64,000 nt of DNA. Origin: Podaxis mareebaensis (taxonomy: Eukaryota > Basidiomycota > Agaricomycetes > Agaricales > Agaricaceae). The stretch spans positions 1 through 64,000 of the forward strand of contig JAEUWP010000307.1 in the NCBI GenBank assembly GCA_018524725.1. The letters are read 5' to 3'. The notes under the pieces are model-generated. The model was not told the DNA's origin. It worked only from the letters and a program-made list of their open reading frames with translations, and made no database searches. Of the stretch, positions 13,001-25,473 are shown in pieces (positions within the stretch are counted from its first letter, which is position 1; each line of letters begins with the position of its first letter). Position numbers and translations under genes: made by a program.

Positions 13001-13663
13001 GATACTGTCGTCATACGTCAACCCCATATCCCATGTCCTCAACGACCCCACCCGTTGCACGCAACAGCAAACCGGAGAACGGACATGATTTAGAGTGTAT
13101 CAATACAACCCAATGGGCTTCACGAAAGACCCGGAACTTGGGAGTCACGTCGAAGCATGAATGGAATGGTGGTGTAGGTTGCATAGGTCGATGACGTCTA
13201 TCGAATTTGAATTCATTGTGGACTCGCACAGGCGTGGGTGCGCTGGGGCCGGCTAGATATGGTCCCGTTGGATTTCGCTGCACCTAACTAGAGTTCTACT
13301 CAAAAAGTAAAATAATCACGGGGGACGATGTAGGTCGTGTGTCCGAGGTGGATGCTGCGGAGACGTTCCATCTCGCTGGGACGGCATTGGCCCAGCCTTT
13401 TTACACTCCAAGGGAACGTGTTATCCCACAGTGATCGCTGATATACATACTTGTTGATACACGAGTACAAGCTTATAATCCGACGATCTGGGTTCTCGGT
13501 CATTCGTTTGGCGAGTGATCATTGGGGTATTACAGCTGTGACATTGTCGGTTTCTTGATTCCTTCACGATTTAAACGTTAAACGTTCACGGGTTCATGAT
13601 CACGAGCAATGTGTGTTTGGCTTTGCTGTGCTGTAGCGTCTGATCCGTGGTCAATTTGGCGTA
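10095..13663. other. Intergenic, nothing recognised except one hairpin
   Basis: Short frames only. The first 300 bases are the likely 5' UTR and promoter of the minus-strand gene starting at 10,094. A minus frame at 13,300-13,503 looks protein-like (KRLGQCRPSEMERLRSIHLG) but has no start, partner exon or recognised family. Confidence 0.45.
12288..12313. repeat. Perfect 10-bp inverted repeat (hairpin)
   Basis: GCATTGTTCC, a 6-base loop AAGAAC, then GGAACAATGC. It lies in non-coding DNA with no adjacent gene, so no role can be assigned. Confidence 0.7.
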
Positions 13664-15811
13664 ATGGCGATGACGTTTCCTAATCCAGTCAAAATTATGT
13701 TCAATCTACGACAATATGGAACTGCACAAACTTCTGCCATTACGAAGACGTTACACCAGGAAGACCTACAACCAAATGAGTCTGCGAATAATAACCGTAG
13801 GCAGTTATTGCCGCCAAGGGTAGCTCCTACGGCACCAATGGGTGCTCGTCGTAGTAACGGTAGAAAAGGAAGAGATACCGGAGTGTTATCTCGTCCGAGA
13901 GGAAGCTATGTCGCTTCTGGTGCGTGTTATGAACTCTGCCTACTGCTAACCTTCTTAGAACTCTATTCTCTAGGTTCATCTTATATCACTGACAAGTCAC
14001 GTCTAAATCGCGACCAGACTTCGTCTTCCTCTACAAGTTCTGCTTCTTTGGCTACGCTATCGAGAAGCGCCTCGAGCATTCTAGAAGTGGAAAGACATAA
14101 TAACCCTTCATATCTTCTTCCCCGGCGTCCGCACTCACCTCCAAATAAACCGCAACTCACAGCGCCTTTTCCTTCGGGCGTGAATCCATCGTCATCCCGT
14201 AATCCCCGTCCCTCCAAGCGACGGAGGGTCAGTAATCCAACCTATGCGTCTCCGTATTTGCAGGCTTTAGGATCGCCGAGGGTCGGACATAATACTTCTG
14301 CAGGAGTTACTGCCAAAGAACGAGGACAGCCTATTGGTGAATCTTCGTGTTCGGACTTAAACGAAAATGTTCCAGCACCAATGTCGGCTCCGACAGTAGG
14401 CCTCACAGCCTTTCCTCCAATATCTCGCGCCGGGGGAGGAGATGCTACAGCATCTACACGATCTCAGACTGCAGCGCTGCCCGTGATTGGACAAGGGTCT
14501 TTTGGCAAGTCCGCTTCAGAACCGCAGCGATCGTCCGTTGTTGTCGAGCCTTCGCACTTGGTGTCCAACGAAGAACCTTCGAGGCCACAGACAGTGAGGG
14601 CGGCGACTCGTGAAACTTCTAGTCCGAGTGTCCATGTCAAGGGAGAAGACACTAGTCGTCAACTATCTTTCGATATGGCTTTACCTGCTAGGCCGTCTTT
14701 ACCTCCCAAACCTTCCACATCCACGGTTACGGGACCTAACGTTTGTGTCAAGGAAGCTGAACATATGAATTCGTCACCACCTCCGGCTCTTTCCCTACCC
14801 TCCAAGCTATGGGTACCTCCCAAGCTGCCCGCCTCGGCCATAGCTGCACTCGAACCCAAAGCCGAAGGTCCCGGAGCGTCTTTATTGTCATCTACGAGAT
14901 CCCTACCCCCACCTCCCCAGGCCCGATGCGCGCAGCCTCGACCGGTCAAACGACGAAGACCGGACGCACCTCCAATTGTTCGTCCACACAATTTGCAACA
15001 ACCTACAATCAAGTGGTATTCTTCCTTTGCCACTCGCGCTCAACCCATCCCCGTCCCTTCGCGTTCGTCTTCCGGCATGAAGACCTCGAATCCACCTTCA
15101 CCGTCAAATCTGACGGTACATCGCACAGCCTCTATGCCCATTAATCGTGTCAAGGAAGAGGAAGCTGTTGCCCCACCGGCTTCTAGTATGCCCTCACCTC
15201 CCAAATCATCTCTACCTCCCAAGCTGTCCACTGCAGCCCCTTTGATTCCTGTCAGAGTTAAGACTGAAGATACTGACTCGAGCGTGCCTTCACATCGACC
15301 TGCAAAGCCCCAGGCCTTGCCTCCATCTCCTCGAGCCAACATCACGGATGCGCCAGTTGATGCACCCAAGCCTATTAAGCGAGAGCTACCTGATCCTTCG
15401 GAAGTTATCATTCCTCAGCGAAAACTCGTCACCGAATCATGTTCGTTTTATCCTATTCCCGATGACTGTCGCAAAAGCGTACCTGGGTACAAAGACAATC
15501 GTGTCGCGTTCTTTCGAAAGGAATATAAGAGATTGCGGAGTTTTGGGTTGACAAAGCGGAGAGTCATTTTTCGGTGAGTGTTCCGGCCAATCACTCTACC
15601 CGTTTGTTCAAGGATTGCTTAAATTTGGTAGTGATGATGGTTTAGCGATTGAATGGTGCGGATTTTTATCTGTAAGGTGTTGCTCTATAGCTGATTAAGC
15701 TACTCAGGACAAGCCCAGTCCCTGTTTGGTCCGATACGTTGCTTCCAGAGGTATACGAATTGGTTCTGTTGATGATTCTTGGCTGAACTCTTCATTCAGA
15801 CGGGAACTTAA
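13664..15811 (+). CDS. Ser/Pro-rich nuclear-type protein with repeated SUMO-consensus sites
   Basis: Function unknown. I build five exons: 13,664-13,919, 13,974-15,573, 15,632-15,655, 15,708-15,750 and 15,800-15,811, coding 644 residues. The first intron (54 nt, GTGCGT..CTCTAG, branch CTAAC) is a multiple of three and has no stop, so it can pass as coding. The middle is disordered and carries imperfect repeats pairing a VKxE site with SLPPKLS-like Pro/Lys stretches. Four sites match the SUMO acceptor consensus: VKGED, VKEEE, VKTED and IKRE. Basic patches (SKRRRVS, VKRRRPD) look like nuclear localisation signals. The C-terminus (CSFYPIPDDCRK, NRVAFFRKEYKRL, DDGLAIEW, VPVWSDTL) is the only part that looks folded, and I recall similar tails in Agaricomycete hypothetical proteins. 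The third intron has a competing donor at 15,672 (36 nt) that would give a different tail ending at 15,860. Confidence 0.7.
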
Positions 15812-15860
15812 AATTCTGGGCCCGAGCAATAGTTGACAAGGCCTGTGCTAGGCCCGCCTA

Positions 15861-18800
15861 GGACCTGGATATCATTCCGAGATGATCTTTGATTGCCACG
15901 CTATCGCCCCACGCTGGTTGTCCCCCGTTGAGAATATGAGACTACCGCGCACAGAGGCGCCAGGTGGCGTTGAACGTCCAACGTTCATATCCAGATAGTA
16001 CCCCAAGTTCATCTTGTCACCGATGGCGCTGTCACCTGATATCGCCGCCTGCTTGGTTCTCAAGAGGGCTGTGCGCTGTGCTATGACACTCGACTTTTCC
16101 GCGATGTCAAGCGTCACAGGAGGCGTGAATTGGGAATTCATTTCCTTCTGGGAACTCAGTATACCGAGCACGGTAGATGTCCACTGACACACAGTGACCG
16201 AACGGACTATTGTTCATTTTGATATGTCACCCTCCTGCGATCAAGTCCCATCTCCAACCGTCGTGCTCAGGATGGATCACATCGGCATCTGAATCATCAT
16301 CTCGAGTTATGGTTTCGTCTTGGAAGCGCCAGCTAGATCAGATTCCGACTAATCGTGACTGGCACCCGTCAGTCCTACGAATACACCAGCCATTGTTCAT
16401 TTGATCCTGCAAGCTTCTGCACATCCCACACCAAGAATCGAATATTGACGCTCCTCGAGGAAGCCTCATTGCATCCATTATTAATCAACCATGAATACGA
16501 ACTTCTCAACGACGCCAGTATCTAGCCTGTATTGGAATCCTGAGCAAGACTAGCGGTATCAAGATGAATCAAGTCCAGAATTAGCCCCAAGTCAGCTGTC
16601 GCTGTCGTGTCTCACACCTCTTGACTGCAGGCCCGCAGTGCAACCTCTGACCATCATCAGTTCTCAAGGCAGGCGACGTGTTCATAGAATCCGTGAAGCT
16701 TATCGCCTTCGGTCCGAAGGTTTGTTCACATGCGAAGTATGCACTGCAATCACTGCAGGTAGAGGTATAGCTAAAGATGTACATTAAACTCTAGCTCAAG
16801 ATCCGGTTTCTCGCATTTTATACTTGCAGATTTTACTCACACTATACATCATATATCATCCACCATTCCACCTCCTGGACTTTTGCACCCACGAATCGGA
16901 AGTCCGAGTGACGAGCGTAACATGTTTTGAGTAGGTCTCCCTACGCGTAGCGAGATAGTTGATGCAACCACTTGCGTCACCGCGATCCCACAGATAATCG
17001 GATAGAGCTGTCTTCTGGGCACTAGACTGTGAAGAATCGAGATGCCGACGCCTAGCCGTTGTTTCCGGATTGCATATGACTCCAATTGTCCCACAGGGTA
17101 CAACAGGCTTGACAAAGGAAAAAGGTATTTGGACTAGTCGTGTGAGTTTCTCATCCTGTGATTGGGCGGTGATTGGGTTCGTTTCGCATTTGTGCATACC
17201 CCAAAAGGACAGCTTGGCCAAATTTCCTGTGCACGAGAGATGTCCATTGTCGACGTCGTCTTCTCCGTTATACCGCAGTAGTCATCAGCAGCGGGGTGGA
17301 ATACACGGTTCTCGATCAACCGATATACAACCGAAAAGCATATCAGTTCACAGAACTGGAATTGTGAGACCCTGGAATTGGTAGACTGTCGAAGCTAGCT
17401 GCGAGGGTGAGATTAGCACCGACATTGAAGTTGACAGAAGAATGTCTAAAGAGCGATCACCGGATGTATCTTTGTTTCGGGTATGTTGCTCAGTGTGTTG
17501 AACAGGGTGGCCTTGTGCTTCATCGTGGTACCCACTTCATCGAATGGTCATGGATAAATTTCACCGAAACCACGTCTTTGGTAAGTATATCGATCAGCCC
17601 CTCGCCGCCAGTAGAGCTCCAACAGAACCCTCCTCTTCTCATGCATTCAGTCGCGCTATGAAGATGCGGCTATTCATATTCGCTACTCAATAATCAGCCT
17701 GGACCCTTTCAGAGCTTCATCAACACTCCATAAGGTGTAATACCATACCACTATCAGCGTCAATCACAGCCCAATAGCATCCAATCCTCATGTATCATGA
17801 TCAACTCACCATCAAAAACCCCAGCATACGTTTCCCACCGCCCAAACCCAAGGTCCGGTAACTTGAGTCCAGTGAGCGAGAACCATAAGGTGTCTCCCTC
17901 CAAAACACGTTTTTGAAAGCCGCTTTACGTCCTGGGGTGTCGCTATTCTTAATGGTCACGGGGGGGCATATTTATACCTACCGTCACAATGGACCGTTGC
18001 GTGGTATAGGCAAGTAGGTGCATTACGGATTGGTAACAAGTAAGTGCATTGATGGATTGTTGATATGTTGTCTGAGGTGGCAGTATGTTCCGTTCTTGAT
18101 GTTGTCAGTGTGAGAATGTGAGAGAAGTTTCCTCTCCCCCGGTCTTCGCGCGCCATCAGGCTGACATTTGAGTCCAAGTAGCGGTTTTAAAATGGGTTTA
18201 GAGAAGAATGGAGGGTGGTGACCGGTGGTGTTTGAACTGCATGTGTTTTGAATTCAGTCGGTTGCAAAGATCAAGGTTAAGAGACGTAGATTTGGGGACT
18301 ATTGGTTGCACAGGATGGGGTGAAAAGATTCAATGAGCCTGATCCTGCGATCTTGGGGTGAGCGCATAGTGCGCGGGCGGTGTTTGTCTTGAACACTGCC
18401 AACGATGAACACCTGTAAGCGATGAATTTGGCTAAGTGATCAAACACTTGCAGTCTAGACCCTGGATTGATGACTGACACTATTAATCATACACTGCCTA
18501 TCTCAAGCATCAGCAGTCAGTGGTGTGTGTTTTCGGGTGCGGGAACGGCGAGATTGTTATCCTCGCCTGTATCCAGCGTGCGCCACCACGGTATCCAGAC
18601 GGGACCGATACCGCCACAAGATCTGGTATCCACTCCAATACTGATGCTCACATAAGCTTGCTCCTAAAGGGTAGGCCACCCGCCTTTGTCGCAAGCATAG
18701 ATTGTTCTGGCCCTTCAAAACTCCTCAAGGCTTGCTCGGAAAAATACCCAATGCCTTATGACCCGCTCTGTGGCATATCTGTGGTTTATCCTGTCTCCTT

Positions 18801-21800
18801 GCCATTGGTTTACCTTATAGCGGAGTCGATGATATTATCATCAATAACTCGAGCATGATCAAGTCCCAATAGACCCCGGTGTTCAGAGCTGCGCATTTGC
18901 CGATAATTATCGTTACTTCCATCCATCGGGCTGAATGTTTCAAGGACCTTCTGTGGACCTCACGAGTGAACTAGCTGTCCAAGGAGGGTGCCGAGAGACG
19001 CGGTTATGATATTCGTTCGCCACCTAAATGACCTGAAGTGTCTTGATGGGCTGAGGCGGAACTAGTTGTTATATAATCCCAAAGGAAGAGTGATTAGCTT
19101 AACTGAGGTTCCTTCTCGTGTGTTGAGATGGGATCTCGACTAAATTGGATACCAAGTAGACGGTTGATCACCTCCTTGTTACAATGAGGCCGCGAGTGCC
19201 TGTGTGATGGCAGACATATCGTGAGTAAGGCCGCTGGATACTGAAGGAAATCGTGACCACAACCGTCCAGACAGCACGGTTTTGGAGTATGTAACGCATA
19301 TGTCGAGATGTTCTGTCGTGGTTCATTTACCCCTGTGCAGAGCTGTTTTTGTAGTTCAAGTCTGCCAAATTTTTATCCGCAGTATACGAAATTCCTCTCA
19401 GAGAAAGGATGCACGAGGCAAGTCCGGGAGATAGGGCGCTATGCTGTCATGGTCAAGCTATACAAACGTTCGGGCTCGTGATTACGAGTCACAAGCTAGA
19501 CCCGAGATTTCCACACGCCTGCCCACACTGCCCCTGCCACCGTGTTCTTGAACCCGTGGACTCTACAACTTTGGGCACGTTCTTACCAATGGATTGGACC
19601 CTCAAAAATCTTTTTCGTAGTATTGATACCGACTTTTTCCTGGGAATGAAACAAGCCAGATTTGTCGAAATCCGAGATACACCCCGATGCACCAACTGGC
19701 CAGCTAGTTATTTTCACATCCCACTGAACATTGAGTGTTGGACCTTGACTTATGGGGATAATCGTGGCCCGCTGGAAACGCCACTCTAAGTGTGTAAATC
19801 TTCGTTCCAATGCTCCGAACATCTTACATACGGATATTGAAGAACTCTGTGCTGAAGGGGGTAACTACCACGTTTTTTGCTGTAAGACCTTTGTCTGGAA
19901 CACCCTGGAATGGAATGGATCTTCGCTAAGATACTCCTTCGTGTGAACGGGTATAAAACCCGCATGTCCAGCTCTTGGCATAATCCTTACATGCTGGTCG
20001 AGGGTGATGTTGGAAAGCACATGATAACATTACTGTGTGCTACAATTGCACTACAATTACGTCCAAGTGATTAGGGAGATGCGGCCATGTTCCTCGTTGG
20101 ATTCCCTGGAACCGAGTCACCAGCACCGAGACTCGGGAAATGTTGCACCACCAGAGTGGCTTAAGGTCTGGTCTTTATCACGAAGGCCTTGAAGACCGGG
20201 TCTCTGGTTCATGCCAGGGAGACGACGGATATATGCGTAATATCCGATTTTTTTCAGGAGACCGGTGCAGCTGTATCTACGCCGGTCTCATGTGCACCCC
20301 AGTGATGATGATTTGCTCAATCATGACAGGACTCCCGCCTTCGCGCGCTTTTCAAGGTCTATCCACAGGGGGCATAAGGGTATGTCAAAGAAATTAGACA
20401 CCATTTCAGGCAATTTTTGAGACGGGCAATATGTTTTCCAAATGGGACGCAGCACATTTCCCTGAAGTCAAGTACCCGAGGGCCGGGTCACCATTCCCAG
20501 GGAATTGGACGCAGGCTTTGATTGACAATTACCTACATATGTAATGATCCTGCAAGGTGGCAGGGGAACCTACATAATAGTGAGCTCATTTCAACCCTAG
20601 AATTGTCGCTGGAAATTTCCCCGCATTAGGGTCCCCCCAGCGTCCATATTTTATCGGCAACACACTGTGGCGCACCAAGCATCAAACTTAGTCCAGAAGT
20701 ACGAGACCGAATGGTGAGCATTCATTCGTATAGGCACGTATTCTATCCAGGAAACCATGGAACGCAGAAAGGAAGCGGTAAGTATAAGGGTTATGCTGAA
20801 TCCTGAAAAACACCTATTGTTACTGCAGTCTCACGGGCGCCACTCGCCCTTTAGGCCCAGTAAATTGTGCAACCAAACCGTTTATTGGCAAAAGCGTTCG
20901 TATCACCGAACTGGTAAAACACCGAGATTCCCAGCATAACCCCACTCTGGCGTTAAGGTTATTTGTGTATCTATTGATCTATTGCTGATCTAGACCAATT
21001 GCCTACCAGAAACTGCATCAATTGGCTTGGCGCGGTGCAACAAAACCCCCTGGGGTACTGTAAGATCCTTAATTGTAACAAGTCACACCACAAAACGGCG
21101 ATTTGTTAAGTTGGAGGATGTTACTGTGCAAATTCACCTTTGTTGTTAGACAACTTCTGGTTCATCACGGAGGAGAAAATCACCTCTTCTATTATACTAT
21201 AGTTGTTTAAATAGCCTGGATGGTTTCTGACCCATTTAACTAGTTTCATGGTCACCCTCACCCTCGGCATTATCATCTGTAAGGTCACTCATTGTGTGAT
21301 AAAAGATAATCAACCCGTTTGTCCTCCCTGGTGTTAGCCGGTCACACCCAGCAGGCGTTGCTGTTATGGTTCAAGCTTGTTGTTAGGTCACAGTGCGGCT
21401 GCTGTTGTTACAATCAAGGATCTTACAGTATATCAGCTCTTGTCTTTGCAAGAAGATTTTCAGGACTTGAGGAGGACCCGCACGAGATATCACTCCGCGT
21501 AGCTCCTGTTGCGGCTCTTCGGCAGCTACAATGACAAAAAAACGCGTCTCAGCCATACCACACCCAAAAGATTGTGGGCCCGTTGCCCATCATGTGACTG
21601 CGACGTTCCTCACGCCTCTGTCGCGTGATTGATGATGTCGAGAAGATTGTCTTGTGGAAATAGTAACACGATTCATCGTGTGACAGAAACAGGTTCGCTT
21701 ACGTTGACCGAGGGCCAAATTAAAGCGTGATCTGCTGATCTGCATTACAATAAGCGCCAGGAAGGGCAAACAGGGAATATTGATAATCAACTGGAATTGA

Positions 21801-24800
21801 GACTTATTTCTACTCCAGATTCGATCTGGGAAGTATTGAAAACGAGGGCATTGTTGGCGGCACAAGCTAAATTCACTGATGAACAGTTGTAGTTTCCGTT
21901 CTGTTGCAAGACACGGCCCAGATGTTTCAGAGTTGATGGGCTCTGACAAAACGTGAGATATTTACTCCTCCCCTTAAAGCAAGCACCAGACTGACATTTC
22001 AAGTCTCTGGCCGGCCCTGGTGAGATACTGCCATCAATTTCATCATAGTAAACAAAAACAGAAGGCACGATGTATGTCCTTGTGATACAAACATCTCCTT
22101 CCTAGATTTTGCCAAGGAAATTACACCGATGACTTGGCGAGTCTATATCGACACTGATATGGTTACCAAACTGATACCGAGCGCGCCAGCTGGCTAGGTG
22201 GCTCCGCATAGCAAGCGGATGTGGGTTCATAGGGCAAACTAAGTCCCCAACGTCAGCTGGGCGGCTATGCAATCACAAATGGGTGGACTCGATCACTGCA
22301 AAAGCGAAACCTTCAACGTGGCATTCTAGCATCGTCCAGCGAGAGGCACCTGAGACGGACTTCGAATGCAAAATACGGCCCTGCATGTTTATATTGGATG
22401 TGATCTCATAGGTGTAAGAAATAGGATTGAATTTGCCGTTGGTGTTAGGTGGCATGGATTGGCCGGCTGCTGCCTCGCCAATAAACCGTTCAAAGTCCGG
22501 ACCCTGAGATGAAATGGCGACACGGATATGCACAGATGTATGAATGTCGTGTTGCTTGCGAGTGGATGGGCGATCACTTGGAAGCTCACAAAACAAGGTG
22601 TAGCGGTAGTGCTATCGCATCACCCTGTTCCCATCTGGATCAATGTGCTTCAGCTTCAGATATCAGCATCATGTGTCAGAGGCATCCAGGTAAAGTCCAG
22701 CCCATTCCGATGTTAACAAGTGCACGGAGATTGTGACAAGCCGACAAGTTATCCTTGATTACTAGGTTGAGCATGCCAGCGGGGCGTGTTGGAAATGTGA
22801 CATGAGACAGCATGAGACCGATGACCCATGGAGAAGACCAAGCCTCCACAAAATCCTTGGCCGCGCCTGTACAACTGCACCTGGCTTGGCGTCCCTGCCC
22901 CGCATCACCACCATTGCATTTACCTTTCTCCCATCTTGGCCTTGACTAGCGTGCATTTCTCTTGGACAGATTTTCCCAGAATCACCTATTTCTAGCTCAT
23001 CAACTCTATGGTTAGCCTGTGGAGCGGGGTGCTTCCTAAGGGTTCTGTCGCTCAGTGCGAAAAGCCCGGGCCTGAAGATTGAATGGTTCCGAAGGGATAC
23101 CTGCCACTCCAAGTAGAAGACGGTAGTAATTTACTGCGGGGAGTGGGAACAAGACTTCCCGCGAACATCATCGTAGATGGAAATCTTCCTCTTTTGGACA
23201 TCGAATTCAAGGTAGATAACATCAAGTGCGAAATTTCCTCGTAGGAAACTTTTATCCTTGTCTGCCGGGCTGAGTATTCAACACGTCATGAACGGCGGAA
23301 TTGTACATGAACATTACTTTTTTTTCCACGGCTGTTGATGTGCGTATGGATTGATGAAAGACCCAGACCAGTGCTGCCGGATCAAAAATACCAAGAGCTC
23401 TTATTCCGCATGTGGGAGAATGATGTGACTGCCCAAGACGTCGGTATAATCTTTTTTTTTTTTTTTTTTCAAAACTCGCTGTATACTCGGTGTTATGTAT
23501 GGCGGCCCGGGAGGTTCCCTCATTGTGCGTGCGGTTTTGGTCAGCGGAAGCTTGGTCATTCATGCCCATTGTTATGACAGACCTCGGAAGGTTGACTCGA
23601 TTCCGTACGGGGATCCATGGAGATACATGCGTCGTACCGACTCATGTAGAGAATTCGTTGTTTATTAGCCTGTGTTTTGATGAGTGCGTCTCGAGTGGAG
23701 AGGCCAACAGGAGGCGTATTTCACAACAATAATATAGCCGTTATTCACCGATAACACAACGTAGCAAAGAGAAGATTGGGGGGCCATCACGGGATGATTT
23801 CATCTGGAATGGTGAGGAAGGATTATCAGCCAAGAAGCTTGTAGCTCATAAAACGGGGCATACCTCTAGCCAATGGGGTTGTCAATAAAGGTAACAGGGG
23901 CATGTTACAATGTTCAACTGCTGCGTATGAGGCACCGATAAAATCCCGGGCTCAGCTTGTTACACCAAGATGCTAGAGTATGGAGGAACAGATCGCGTGA
24001 AATCCGTGATGGAGAATGTGCTGCCGAACTGTACGCGCCGGGTGGTAGGCATGAGTTTCCTCCCAGAGGCAAACCACCAGACCATCGGACTGGGAACGGC
24101 TCGGAGAAATGTCGTGGACATATATATGGTTAGGTGTTTTTGTTTATCAGCATGTAATACTGGGTCTCAGGCAAGAGATGTATTACAGCGATGGGAAAGC
24201 CAGAGCCTATTTGGGAGTCTGTTACGAGCGCGACAGAACTCGAAGCAGTGTGGTATTGGCGGTGAGATTTTTTGAATTGAATCGGCTCGCTTCGATACGA
24301 ATGAGACGAGGAGTTGATACAAAGAAGCGTGCGTGTACCAATGTTAGACGCCGGATAGAATAGCGAGATCGCCATGTGTGAGATGGTAAGGATATACGTG
24401 GGCGGGCGTCGATATGGTCCGCCGTGTCACCAGACAGCACCGGCGCAATCGCCAAGCCTACGACTCACGAATGCATGAGAGCATCAGGTGATGGAACAGT
24501 GGTGAACGGAGGTCAACTGATACCTCAAGGTTATCGACCATCCGGAAGTGTCGAGCGATAATGGCATGAGCCATGGGGAAAGTGAGGCTGTATTGGTTGT
24601 GAAAGGTTTTCCAGTACAATTTGGGGATAATGTACCCGTACAGGAGCTGATGTGTCTTTTGTGTGTCCCCTCGCGACAGGGAATTCCAGGGCGTGGGTAG
24701 TCGAAGTTGTCCTTGAACGACCGGGAATTTGTCGTAGGGTCCGGGAAAATAGGAGGAGCAAGCGCCTCCAGTCATAGCGGGCCATTTACGTGGATTGCTG

Positions 24801-25473
24801 GGCATTAATCCGAATAGCTTCAAGACGACATGACAGAAAGAAATGTCATAAAAACAGTGGGAAATGTAATCCGGATTAGTGTTTTCCTGGGGAGTCAATC
24901 AAGTAATGGCATGGAAGGCAGTTGGCAGTGATGTCTTGTAACGGATGGACACCTAGACCTCCTGACCAAGTCCATAGTTCCACGCAAATCGGACAGGTAG
25001 CAGAGGAGGTGAAAGTAACTGGAGAGTCTTGAGATGACAAGGGTCTTCCCCTCAAAGGAGATGGTTGGTCAGCGCGAAAGGATTATTCCGTTGCAATTTC
25101 CATCAACCAGACGATCGGGTAACAAGGAGAGACACAGCATGAACCAAGAAGTAGCGTTAACACGGTTGTCGGGGCTCCAGAAGGACACGGAAATAAGCGT
25201 AACCCGAAGATTTTCAGCGACATTAACGCGGAGTAAGCATATCTGGTTGTTTCGTATATTTCAAAGCATATTCGCATTTTTACGCGCGCACGCTAGCGGA
25301 AAATGTGCCTTTGACCATAGGATGATGGCTCTTCACTTGACGTACAGGGCGACGCGAACAGATGGGTTACGTAAGCCGGAGGTTGGGCTTGTTTGGGCTT
25401 CGAGGCTGTTGGCAACGTTGACAACTTCACCGCGCTCATCGTCTACGACAACGGGAACACCCCCAACACCCTC
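15861..25473. other. 9.6 kb without a supported gene
   Basis: Both strands are fragmented. Some minus frames look like pieces of decayed genes (15,872-16,192; 21,590-22,600), but I could not join them with consistent splice phases. A T18 run at about 23,452-23,469 is a simple repeat. No tRNA, rRNA or clear transposon was seen. The last few hundred bases should hold the promoter of the MKT1 homologue. Confidence 0.45.

Noticed and set aside
15872..16330. Two possible minus-strand exons (DDDSDADVIHPEHDGW and QKEMNSQFTPPVTLDIAEKS)
   Set aside because: The 47-nt candidate intron (16,184-16,230) has good signals, but the phases on its two sides do not agree, so no gene can be built.
19409..19789. 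126-codon plus frame starting with ATG
   Set aside because: No domain, no neighbouring exon, and the overlapping minus strand is equally open.
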